Source of the DNA: Oscillospiraceae bacterium | GTDB taxonomy: Bacteria; Bacillota; Clostridia; Oscillospirales; Oscillospiraceae | Direction of reading: 5' to 3' | DNA length: 8,608 nucleotides | Assembly (NCBI GenBank): GCA_017501805.1 | Contig: JAFVWG010000013.1 | Coordinates: forward strand, 1 to 8,608 | In this document: positions 1-6,591 of the stretch, in pieces | How positions within the stretch are numbered: position 1 is the stretch's first letter | Layout: each line of letters opens with the position of its first letter | Made by a program: the position numbers and the translations under genes | Notes under the pieces: generated by a model | What the model was told of the DNA's origin: nothing | What the model saw: the letters and a program-made list of their open reading frames with translations, nothing else | The model's database searches: none

Positions 1-101
1 ATGATCAGCGAAAACAGGATCAGCGCGATGCCGTAGTTGCCCGAGAACCGGCACAGCCAGTCCAGCAGATAACCGAACGGTACCTTAATGATTTCCATCA
101 T
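1..101 (-). CDS. yidC: YidC/Oxa1 membrane protein insertase, N-terminal 33 codons only (gene runs off the left edge)
   Basis: YidC inserts and folds membrane proteins, alone or with SecYEG. Only the start is visible. It reads MMEIIKVPFGYLLDWLCR and continues into a hydrophobic stretch (YGIALILFSLI). This fits the short Firmicutes form, which begins with a 'PFGYLLDWL...GNYGIAL' segment before the conserved core, without the large periplasmic domain of proteobacterial YidC. The start is set by a GGAGG site (minus strand, 115-111) 9 nt before the ATG at 101; the adjacent ATG at 98 would lie 12 nt away and is less likely. It is the fourth gene after rpmH, rnpA and yidD, which is the classical order, so the assignment rests on both sequence and neighbours. 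The conserved TM segments and the positively charged groove residue lie outside the window and cannot be checked. Confidence 0.88.
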   Translation of the reverse strand, partial: MMEIIKVPFGYLLDWLCRFSGNYGIALILFSLI

Positions 102-123
102 ACAATGTTTCCTCCAAAAGGAG

Positions 124-161
124 CGCCGCCTCCGGCGGCGGTGTGATCCCCGTTTCCGGGG
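124..161 (-). other. Two tandem GC-rich hairpins in the yidD-yidC spacer
   Basis: The 75-nt gap between the yidD stop and the yidC start holds two perfect hairpins. One has a 5-bp CCCCG/CGGGG stem at 148-152/157-161 with a GAAA tetraloop in the minus-strand RNA. The other has a 7-bp CGCCGCC/GGCGGCG stem at 124-130/134-140 with a 3-nt loop. Neither is followed by a U-run, so they do not look like intrinsic terminators. They could act on mRNA processing, stability or relative output of yidD and yidC; this is inference. Confidence 0.55.
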
Positions 162-176
162 CTTGCTTTCCCTTCC

Positions 177-389
177 TCAGGGAACGGGGTCGTAGATGTC
201 GCCCTTGCAGAAAGGGTGACAGCGCAAAAACCGTTTGAGTGCGAGCAGGCTCCCCTTCGCCGCGCCGTACTTTTCCAATGCCTGCCGTGCATATTCCGAG
301 CAGGTGGGGATGTATCGGCAGCGAGCCGGGAAGAGCGGGGAAACGACCTTCTGATAGAAGCGGATGAGTGCGAGCAGAACCGTCTTCAT
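177..389 (-). CDS. yidD: YidD, membrane protein insertion efficiency factor
   Basis: YidD is a small membrane-associated protein thought to assist YidC- and Sec-dependent insertion. The 70-residue product has the family signature almost end to end: RFYQKVVSPLFPARCRYIPT near the N-terminus, then CSEYA, a KYG...KG..LALKRFLRCHPF block, and the C-terminal DIYDPVP (related to the usual GGYDPVP). The conserved cysteines are present (Cys24, Cys30, Cys57, Cys61 of the predicted protein). The length is typical; many homologues are 70-85 residues. The ATG at 389 overlaps the rnpA stop codon in an ATGA arrangement (386-389), which implies translational coupling with rnpA, and no separate strong ribosome binding site is needed. 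It lies between rnpA and yidC, its standard place. Confidence 0.95.
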   Translation of the reverse strand: MKTVLLALIRFYQKVVSPLFPARCRYIPTCSEYARQALEKYGAAKGSLLALKRFLRCHPFCKGDIYDPVP

Positions 390-736
390 TCCGCCGTCTC
401 CGTCTTCGTCAGATGCAGTCGTTCGGCAAGGCGGAGATACTCCCGCTCCAGATCGCGATAGTCCGCGCGTACCGAGCGGCCGCGTGCAACAACGACGATA
501 TCGAAGCCGGGAAGGAATCTCTCCTCATTCAGCCGATAGATCTCCCGCAGACGGCGGCGGACTCTGTTGCGCCGAACGGCACAGCCGAGCTTCACGCTGA
601 CCGTCACACCGACGCGGTTGAGCTCCGTTCCGTTGGGACGGCAGTACAGCACCACAAGGCCGCCGACCGCACTTTTTCCTTTTCGGTAGAGTCTCTGAAA
701 CAGATGATTCTGCCGCAAGGATCCCGAAAACCGCAA
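386..736 (-). CDS. rnpA: Ribonuclease P protein component (RnpA), probable TTG start
   Basis: RnpA is the protein cofactor of RNase P; it binds the RNA subunit and pre-tRNA 5' leaders and helps cleavage and substrate binding. The family hallmark RRNRVRRRLRE (around residues 55-65) is present, as are the N-terminal LRQNHLFQRLYRKGKSA block and the central NRVGVTVSVKLG strand. Start choice is open. ATG codons at 772 and 742 give 128 and 118 residues, but the only good ribosome binding site, GGAGG at 748-744, lies 1 nt before ATG 742 and 7 nt before a TTG at 736. The TTG start gives 116 residues and an N-terminus (MRFSGSLRQNHLF) that looks like clostridial homologues as I remember them. The stop overlaps the yidD start (ATGA). 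The gene follows rpmH in one transcription unit. Confidence 0.93.
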   Translation of the reverse strand: MRFSGSLRQNHLFQRLYRKGKSAVGGLVVLYCRPNGTELNRVGVTVSVKLGCAVRRNRVRRRLREIYRLNEERFLPGFDIVVVARGRSVRADYRDLEREYLRLAERLHLTKTETAE

Positions 737-743
737 CGTCATC

Positions 744-748
744 CCTCC
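744..748 (-). promoter_or_regulatory. rnpA ribosome binding site that favours the TTG start
   Basis: In the minus strand GGAGG (748-744) is followed by GATGACG and then TTG at 736-734. The 7-nt spacing is ideal for the TTG, while the in-frame ATG at 742 would be only 1 nt away. Confidence 0.6.
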
Positions 749-780
749 GTTCCGCAGTGGGGAGTTTTCCATAAATGGAC

Positions 781-856
781 GGGGCGAACAGAGCTCGTCC
801 GTTCACCCCGGGTTACACGGATTTTGCGCCTGTGACTGCCGATCGTGCGGATCGGC
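781..856 (-). other. Two hairpins in the rpmH-rnpA spacer
   Basis: The spacer of about 135 nt between the rpmH stop and the rnpA start contains a perfect 7-bp GCCGATC/GATCGGC stem at 838-844/850-856 with a 5-nt loop. It also has a longer imperfect stem, GGGGCGAAC at 781-789 against GTTCACCCC at 801-809 (the single non-Watson-Crick pair is C:A as written on the plus strand and G:U in the minus-strand RNA), with an 11-nt loop. There is no U-tract, so a role in mRNA processing or differential expression of L34 and RnpA is more likely than termination. No ORF is supported in the spacer. Confidence 0.45.
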
Positions 857-872
857 GTCATCGCGGCAAAGA

Positions 873-1013
873 TCAGGCAGACAGCTTGGCTCTGCCCTTT
901 GCGCGGCGGCGGGCGAGAACCTTGCGGCCGTTGGAGGTCGACATTCTCTTGCGGAAGCCGTGCTCTTTGGATCTGTGACGCTTCTTGGGCTGATAGGTAC
1001 GAACAGTTGCCAT
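873..1013 (-). CDS. rpmH: Large ribosomal subunit protein bL34
   Basis: L34 is a very small basic protein of the 50S subunit that packs into 23S rRNA. The 46-codon reading frame begins MATVRTYQPKKRHRSKEHGF, continues RKRMSTSNGRKVLARRR and ends AKGRAKLSA. This is the canonical L34 sequence across its whole length (TYQPKKR.R...HGFR.RM.T..GR.VLA.RR.KGR..LS). The family is usually 44-47 residues. The ATG at 1013 has an AGGAGG ribosome binding site about 9 nt upstream in the minus strand. It is first in the unit rpmH-rnpA-yidD-yidC and is served by the consensus promoter at 1126-1155. It is below the usual length cut-off for ORF calling and so easily left out. Confidence 0.98.
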   Translation of the reverse strand: MATVRTYQPKKRHRSKEHGFRKRMSTSNGRKVLARRRAKGRAKLSA

Positions 1014-1038
1014 TGGGGTACACCTCCTGTATTAAGGC

Positions 1039-1118
1039 GGAGGGCGCGTTCCCTCCCCTTTTGCTCAACAGCTGCCGGGGCAGCCGCAGCGTGCATTTCT
1101 TTTGCGGCACAGAGCCGC
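1039..1118 (-). promoter_or_regulatory. Structured 5' leader of the rpmH unit (three hairpins)
   Basis: From the predicted transcription start near 1119 to the rpmH start there are about 105 nt of untranslated leader. In the minus-strand RNA it can form three hairpins: GCGGC/GCCGC (1104-1118, 5-nt loop), GCTGC/GCAGC (1071-1084, 4-nt loop) and GGAGGG/CCCTCC (1039-1056, 6-nt loop). The last holds a second GGAGG-like sequence in its stem, upstream of the real ribosome binding site. The hairpins are seen directly in the sequence; a regulatory role, for example in ribosomal protein feedback, is inference. I know of no described L34 leader motif to match it to. Confidence 0.4.
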
Positions 1119-1125
1119 GAAGTAC

Positions 1126-1155
1126 ATTATAGCGGAAAGGAGTCGCGAATGTCAA
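1126..1155 (-). promoter_or_regulatory. Consensus SigA promoter for rpmH-rnpA-yidD-yidC
   Basis: In the minus strand, TTGACA (1155-1150) and TATAAT (1131-1126) are both perfect consensus hexamers separated by 18 nt. Upstream lies an A-rich tract (GGAAAAAAATA in the minus strand) that resembles an UP element. The transcription start would fall near 1119. Such strength suits a ribosomal protein operon. Confidence 0.88.
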
Positions 1156-1174
1156 TATTTTTTTCCAAATAGTG

Positions 1175-1203
1175 TTGTAATTATCCCGCGTCCGTGATAA
1201 AAT
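1175..1203 (+). promoter_or_regulatory. SigA-type promoter for typA
   Basis: TTGTAA (1175-1180) and TAAAAT (1198-1203) are separated by 17 nt. Transcription would start near 1210, which rules out the in-frame TTG at 1210 as a leadered start and supports the ATG at 1252. The -35 box lies only 19 bp from that of the divergent rpmH promoter. Confidence 0.7.
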
Positions 1204-1251
1204 CCTACCTTGGATTTACGATTTTACACCGCAGAAGGAAGGAACGACCGT

Positions 1252-3072
<1,821 letters not shown>

Positions 3073-3086
3073 ATACATTAAAATAC

Positions 3087-3111
3087 AGCGGCGGTCTTTG
3101 CGACCGCCGCT
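3087..3111. terminator. Bidirectional hairpin terminator between typA and yfbR
   Basis: A perfect 10-bp stem, AGCGGCGGTC/GACCGCCGCT, with a 5-nt loop begins 14 nt after the typA stop. On the plus strand it is followed by ATTTC, which is a weak tail. On the minus strand it is followed by GTATTTTAATG, which is richer in U. It sits between convergent genes, so it probably stops transcription from both sides. Confidence 0.78.
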
Positions 3112-3130
3112 ATTTCATCTCCGCATCCTT

Positions 3131-3226
3131 GGCTCTCCCTATGGGAGAGCTGTCACCGAAGGTGACTGAGAGGGCAATATTTCCAATCCGTGCCGCAGGC
3201 ACACCGCAATTCTGCATTCTGCATTC
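3131..3226. repeat. Dispersed-type palindromic repeat element with a short tandem repeat tail
   Basis: Three perfect hairpins follow each other: GCTCTCCC/GGGAGAGC at 3132-3150 (8 bp, 3-nt loop), GTCACC/GGTGAC at 3152-3166 (6 bp, GAA loop) and GTGCC/GGCAC at 3190-3202 (5 bp, 3-nt loop). A 7-bp tandem repeat, ATTCTGC, then occurs about 2.6 times at 3209-3226 and runs into the yfbR stop codon (3225-3227). The first half resembles, from memory, a short palindromic sequence present in many copies in intergenic regions of gut clostridia (Faecalibacterium-like genomes). Only one copy lies in this window, so repetition cannot be shown here. The boundaries are approximate. The long open frames across it are not genes. 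Confidence 0.6.
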
Positions 3227-3800
3227 AATCCAGCTCGTCCAGATCCAGCGAAAACGCATCGAGGCAGTGCTCCATAAACCAGTCGAGGCAGGGCAGCTGC
3301 ATCTTCTCCAGCGCGCGGCGCGTCTGCTTTGCCGCGGAGGCGAACTCCTGATTGCCCGCCTTCAGCTCCTCCAGACACTTGATGTGCGCCGAGAGCTTGT
3401 CCGCCGCCTTGACGATCTTCCGCACCTCCGCATCGCTCTCGGTGAGCAGCGGCTCGTAGCTCGCCTGCAGCGTTTCGGGCAGCATGGAAAGGAGCTTTCG
3501 GCAGCTCACCGCCTCCACCTGCTTGTAGGCGTTTTGAATGTCGGGATTGTCGTACTTGATCGGCGTGGGCATATCGCCCGTCAGGATCTCCGAAGCATCG
3601 TGGAACAGCGCAGCGGACGCGCAGCGGTCGGGGTCCGCCGTCCCGCCGAGGATGTCTCTCTGCACGAGCGCAAGCGCGTGCGCCAGCACCGCCACCATAT
3701 GGCTGTGCTCCTGAATATTTTCCGTGAATGTGTTGCGCATCAGTCCCCAGCGCGTGATATAGCGCATTCTCGAGATCAGCGCAAAAAACGGATAGCTCAT
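3225..3800 (-). CDS. yfbR: HD-domain 5'-deoxynucleotidase, YfbR family
   Basis: YfbR-type enzymes are metal-dependent HD-domain phosphohydrolases that remove the 5' phosphate from deoxyribonucleoside monophosphates in the cytosol and help to balance dNTP pools. The 191-residue product aligns along its whole length with E. coli YfbR as I remember it (about 199 residues). It has the substrate-binding RW pair (17-18), the metal-binding His32 in ENIQEHS, the HD pair at 67-68 followed by the catalytic-type Glu71 (FHDASEILTGD), the TPIKY stretch, and the last metal-ligand Asp134 in AADKLSAHIKCLEEL. All expected active-site residues are present. An AAGGAGG site lies 7 nt before the ATG at 3800 and overlaps the stop codon of the upstream glycosidase gene; the gap between the genes is 12 nt, so the two are probably cotranscribed. 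The 3' end abuts the palindromic repeat but the C-terminus (DLDELD) looks complete. Confidence 0.93.
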   Translation of the reverse strand: MSYPFFALISRMRYITRWGLMRNTFTENIQEHSHMVAVLAHALALVQRDILGGTADPDRCASAALFHDASEILTGDMPTPIKYDNPDIQNAYKQVEAVSCRKLLSMLPETLQASYEPLLTESDAEVRKIVKAADKLSAHIKCLEELKAGNQEFASAAKQTRRALEKMQLPCLDWFMEHCLDAFSLDLDELD

Positions 3801-3812
3801 CGTATTTCCTCC

Positions 3813-6080
3813 TTAGTTCCGCAGCTCTGCGAGCATTTTCGCGACCTGTGCGCGGGTGACGGGCTCACGCGGACGAAGCTCTCCGTTCATCCCGGAGATG
3901 ATGCCCTTTCCGACCATACGCGCAAGGCTCTGCCTTGCCCAGTCGGCAACATTCTGCGTGTCCGCAAAAACGGCAAGCGGATCTTCCTCCGGCTCTGTTT
4001 CCTCCGCAGGCAGTGTCCGCGCAAGGATCGTCATCGCCTCCTGTCGGCTGATGGGGCTTTGCGCCATCGCGTAGAGCGCACCGTCCCGTGCGCTGCCGCT
4101 TACATAACCGAGCGCATAGGCGGCGCGGACGGCGGGCATCGCCCAGTCCGCGATCTCTTCCGTGTCCGCAAAGGGCAGCTCCGTCTCCTCGTACTGCGCC
4201 AAATCCGTGCCGAGGCTGCGGACGAGCGCGGTGAGAAACTCCTGCCGCGTCATCGGATCGTCCGGGCGGAAGTACGGAACGCCGTCCTTCTCCGCGCCCT
4301 GCATCACACCCGCGTCGTACATCGTCTTGACCGCTTCACGCGCCCAGTGGAGCTCCGTGTCCGGGAAGGGGTGATCCGGCAGCACCGTGATCGCGATGCG
4401 TCTCTCCTTTTCGCCCGCGGCACAGCGGACCTCACCCTGCAGCGGCGTGTAGGTCTTGACGGGCGTGAACAGGCCGTTTTCGTCGATCGCGCCGATCACG
4501 CTGTCGCAGCTCCAGATAAAACTCTTGTCCGAGGCATACACAGGCTCTCCCGCGTAGGTCGCCCGCGCGGTAAAGTCCGGGGTCTCATTGCAGAATACGC
4601 TTCCGCCGCCGGTTTTTTCGTCCTCCTCACGGAAGACGCCGATGCTGTCCGGGGTCTCCAGCACCGTCAGCGAGAGAGAGCCGGTGATCTCTCCCGCCGT
4701 AAGCGTGACAGTCGCCTGTCCGGGCGTGAGCGCCGTGAAAATGTTTCCGTCCGTGATCTCGCCGCCCTCCGCCGTGAGCACCGTCTCCTCCGGGACCGCC
4801 GTGGGGAGACAGCGTTCATCCGCTGCGGTAATGGTCAGTTCCACGCTGCCGTACGGCAGCAGATACGCGCCGTAGGGATAGGCGAACAGCTGCGCCGCCT
4901 GTCCCGCCTCCGTCTTCGGAAGCAGCAGGAAGATAAAGTTCGCACAGCGGCGCAGCTTGCCGTCCGAGGGCGTGTTGATCGTCTGCGTGCTTTCCGTTCC
5001 CGGAAGTCTCGCGCGCAGGGCGGTCGATCCGCCGCCGTCCAGATTCAGCGCGTTCCGGCAGCCGAGCGCGAGCATCTTCTCCGCAAGCTCCGGAAGCGTC
5101 ATCCCCGTCGAGTCCCGGCTGTCCACGGTATAGAACACGACCGTTCCGTCCTCGCGCACGCCGACGGCGGTACGCGCCGAGCGCTGTTTTGCCGAGGTGA
5201 GCAGAAAGTCCTGCTTCACCGCGCCGTCCTGCACGAGCATTTCCATACCGCCGCAGGCGCTGACCACATCCGCCCACGCGGGATCGACCTCCACGGAGAC
5301 CGTGAGGACGTCGCCTTCCTTGAGCGGAAGCAGGTGGTTTTGCAGCGTTCCCGGGTATTCCGTATCCACCGCCATCGAGAGCACGAAGCCGCCCTCGGGG
5401 ATCGGGCAGGAGACCGCCTCGCCCGTCTCCCGAACTGTCAGCGTGCGCGTCGTGCCGAGCAGCAGATCCGGCTCATCCGTGCCGAGGACCACATGAAACG
5501 CGTTCTGTGTATTTTTCGTGCGGGAATCGTAGTCCCGCGAGTAGAGCACAAGTCCGTTCGAGCGCGTGAGCGTTTTGTTGAGATGACAGTCGATCGCCGT
5601 GCCGTCCGGGAAGGTCAGCCTGACCGCGATCCCGGGTTTTCCGATGATCGCCGTGCCGTCCGCACGGAAGCCGACGGCCTCCAGATCGCCGCTGGTGCGG
5701 AGCGCGCCGTCCGTGACGACCGCGCCGTAGGGGATGCCTGTGCCGAAGTCAAAAAAGCTTCCGTTCACGCCGGAAAGCACATCATAGTTCCATGCGGCGG
5801 GATAGGCCTCGATGTCGTCCATTGCGGTCTCGCCGAAGAGCGTCGAGCCGTAGACCACGCGCGGGATCGTTTCGCCGCCGGGCGTAAAGGAAACAACGCG
5901 TTCGCGGCGGAGCGAAGCGGTGTTGTCATCGCGCAGGACCGAATCGGTGAGCGCGGCATTCTGCGAGAGCGGAAGCGTCGTTTCCGCGACCGGAAGAAAC
6001 TCGGCGCCCGCACCCGTGCAGAGCGCAAACAGCGTCAGTATGGAAAGCGCCCTGCGAAGGCGCGGTGCAAACAGTTTCAT
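3813..6080 (-). CDS. Secreted SLH-domain phosphodiester glycosidase (NAGPA domain) with Ig-like modules
   Basis: The domain order predicts a cell-surface enzyme of 755 residues. A signal peptide comes first (basic residues 7-10, hydrophobic 11-20, AGA-E cleavage site near 26). The phosphodiester glycosidase domain (NAGPA/DUF2233, about 60-388) shows VNGSFFDF and PYGAVVTDG (105-125), RTAVGVREDGTVVFYTVD (303-320), NALNLDGGGSTAL (343-355) and a closing ANFIF. Two bacterial Ig-like regions follow (about 405-475 and 500-567). Three SLH repeats complete the protein: about 572-624 (FPDTELHWA...FRPDDPMTRQEF), 637-690 (FADTEEIADWA) and 705-753 (FADTQNVADWA). SLH repeats normally bind secondary cell-wall polymer; the glycosidase substrate is unknown and is likely a sugar-phosphodiester glycan. 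The ATG at 6080 is chosen because an earlier ATG at 6155 lies upstream of the promoter and would bury the signal peptide. Cys21 does not sit in a proper lipobox. It is first in a unit with yfbR. Confidence 0.9.
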   Translation of the reverse strand: MKLFAPRLRRALSILTLFALCTGAGAEFLPVAETTLPLSQNAALTDSVLRDDNTASLRRERVVSFTPGGETIPRVVYGSTLFGETAMDDIEAYPAAWNYDVLSGVNGSFFDFGTGIPYGAVVTDGALRTSGDLEAVGFRADGTAIIGKPGIAVRLTFPDGTAIDCHLNKTLTRSNGLVLYSRDYDSRTKNTQNAFHVVLGTDEPDLLLGTTRTLTVRETGEAVSCPIPEGGFVLSMAVDTEYPGTLQNHLLPLKEGDVLTVSVEVDPAWADVVSACGGMEMLVQDGAVKQDFLLTSAKQRSARTAVGVREDGTVVFYTVDSRDSTGMTLPELAEKMLALGCRNALNLDGGGSTALRARLPGTESTQTINTPSDGKLRRCANFIFLLLPKTEAGQAAQLFAYPYGAYLLPYGSVELTITAADERCLPTAVPEETVLTAEGGEITDGNIFTALTPGQATVTLTAGEITGSLSLTVLETPDSIGVFREEDEKTGGGSVFCNETPDFTARATYAGEPVYASDKSFIWSCDSVIGAIDENGLFTPVKTYTPLQGEVRCAAGEKERRIAITVLPDHPFPDTELHWAREAVKTMYDAGVMQGAEKDGVPYFRPDDPMTRQEFLTALVRSLGTDLAQYEETELPFADTEEIADWAMPAVRAAYALGYVSGSARDGALYAMAQSPISRQEAMTILARTLPAEETEPEEDPLAVFADTQNVADWARQSLARMVGKGIISGMNGELRPREPVTRAQVAKMLAELRN

Positions 6081-6113
6081 AATGTACCCTTTCCCAAATG
6101 GTTTCGTATCGGC

Positions 6114-6142
6114 ATCGTAGCACAATTTTAATAAAAAGTAAA
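6114..6142 (-). promoter_or_regulatory. Promoter for the SLH-glycosidase/yfbR unit
   Basis: In the minus strand, TTTACT (6142-6137) and TACGAT (6119-6114) are separated by 17 nt, with TGC directly before the -10 (extended -10). The start of transcription would be near 6107, leaving a leader of about 27 nt before the ATG at 6080. A modest GGGAAAGGG ribosome binding site (6095-6087) lies 6 nt before that ATG. Confidence 0.6.
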
Positions 6143-6172
6143 TGGAAGGGTTCACCTGTCAGGAAAAAACAC

Positions 6173-6201
6173 TTGACACCGCCGCGCGGTTGTGCTATAT
6201 T
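6173..6201 (+). promoter_or_regulatory. Strong extended -10 promoter for ylxM-ffh-rpsP-khpA
   Basis: TTGACA (6173-6178, consensus) and TATATT (6196-6201, 5 of 6) are separated by 17 nt, and TGC directly precedes the -10 element. Transcription would start near 6208, giving a leader of about 36 nt. It diverges from the glycosidase promoter, with 30 bp between the two -35 boxes. Confidence 0.82.
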
Positions 6202-6243
6202 CGGTAAGCTGTCAAGGATTTTCACTTGATAGGAGGCGATCCC

Positions 6244-6588
6244 GTGCGGAATGACACTTTCTCCATGGCGCTGCTGTTTGACGCCTACGGAGAGCTTCTG
6301 ACCGAGCGGCAGAAAGACCTGTTCGATCAGTATTACAATCAGGATCTCTCTCTTGCGGAGATCGCGGAAAACGCGGGCGTCTCGCGTCAGAGCGTGCACG
6401 AAACGCTCCACCGGACGGAAACCATCCTGCGGAATTTCGAGGAAAAAACCGGCTGCGTCGCGCGCGATGCCGCCTGCCGTGAAGCTCGGCAGGAGCTTTT
6501 CTCGATCGCAGAGCGTGTGAAGGCGCTTCCCGGCGGCGCATCGCTTGCCGAAGAGCTGCTCGCGGCTGCGGAACGGATAAAGGAGTAA
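6244..6588 (+). CDS. ylxM: YlxM/p13-family HTH protein, SRP-associated (UPF0122)
   Basis: YlxM proteins are small helix-turn-helix proteins encoded just before ffh in Firmicutes; in streptococci and mycoplasmas they are linked to the signal recognition particle, and a modulating role on SRP GTPases has been proposed. The 114-residue product has the family N-terminus (ALLFDAYGELLTERQKDLFD) and a sigma-region-4-like HTH at about 33-60 (LSLAEIAENAGVSRQSVHE, then TLHRTE). A helical, acidic and alanine-rich C-terminus follows. The start is GTG at 6244: an AGGAGG site (6231-6236) lies exactly 7 nt upstream, whereas the in-frame TTG at 6226 lies upstream of that site. The ffh ribosome binding site overlaps the last ylxM codons and the two genes are 3 nt apart, so they are probably translationally coupled. 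Confidence 0.93.
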   Translation: MRNDTFSMALLFDAYGELLTERQKDLFDQYYNQDLSLAEIAENAGVSRQSVHETLHRTETILRNFEEKTGCVARDAACREARQELFSIAERVKALPGGASLAEELLAAAERIKE

Positions 6589-6591
6589 CAC

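Noticed and set aside
1179..1187. TTATCC-like sequence near typA as a DnaA box (also one near 8578)
   Set aside because: Only about 6 of 9 bases match TTATCCACA, each is isolated, and there is no cluster or AT-rich unwinding region, so no origin is claimed.
6001..6080. Lipoprotein signal at Cys21 of the glycosidase
   Set aside because: The residues before the cysteine (LFAL) lack the small residue needed at position -1 of a lipobox, while an AGA-E signal peptidase I site follows directly.
3129..6131. A 1000-codon open frame on the plus strand, antisense to the glycosidase and yfbR
   Set aside because: It lies in exact antisense register with both genes, which share one codon phase. It stays open because the genes avoid TTA, CTA and TCA codons, as expected at this GC content. 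The product is an Arg/His/Leu-rich sequence with no domain, and it runs through the palindromic repeat and has no ribosome binding site.
6078..6155. The longer start (ATG at 6155) for the glycosidase, giving 780 residues
   Set aside because: It lies upstream of the predicted promoter and places 25 residues before a clear signal peptide. The ATG at 6080 has a leader and a suitable ribosome binding site.
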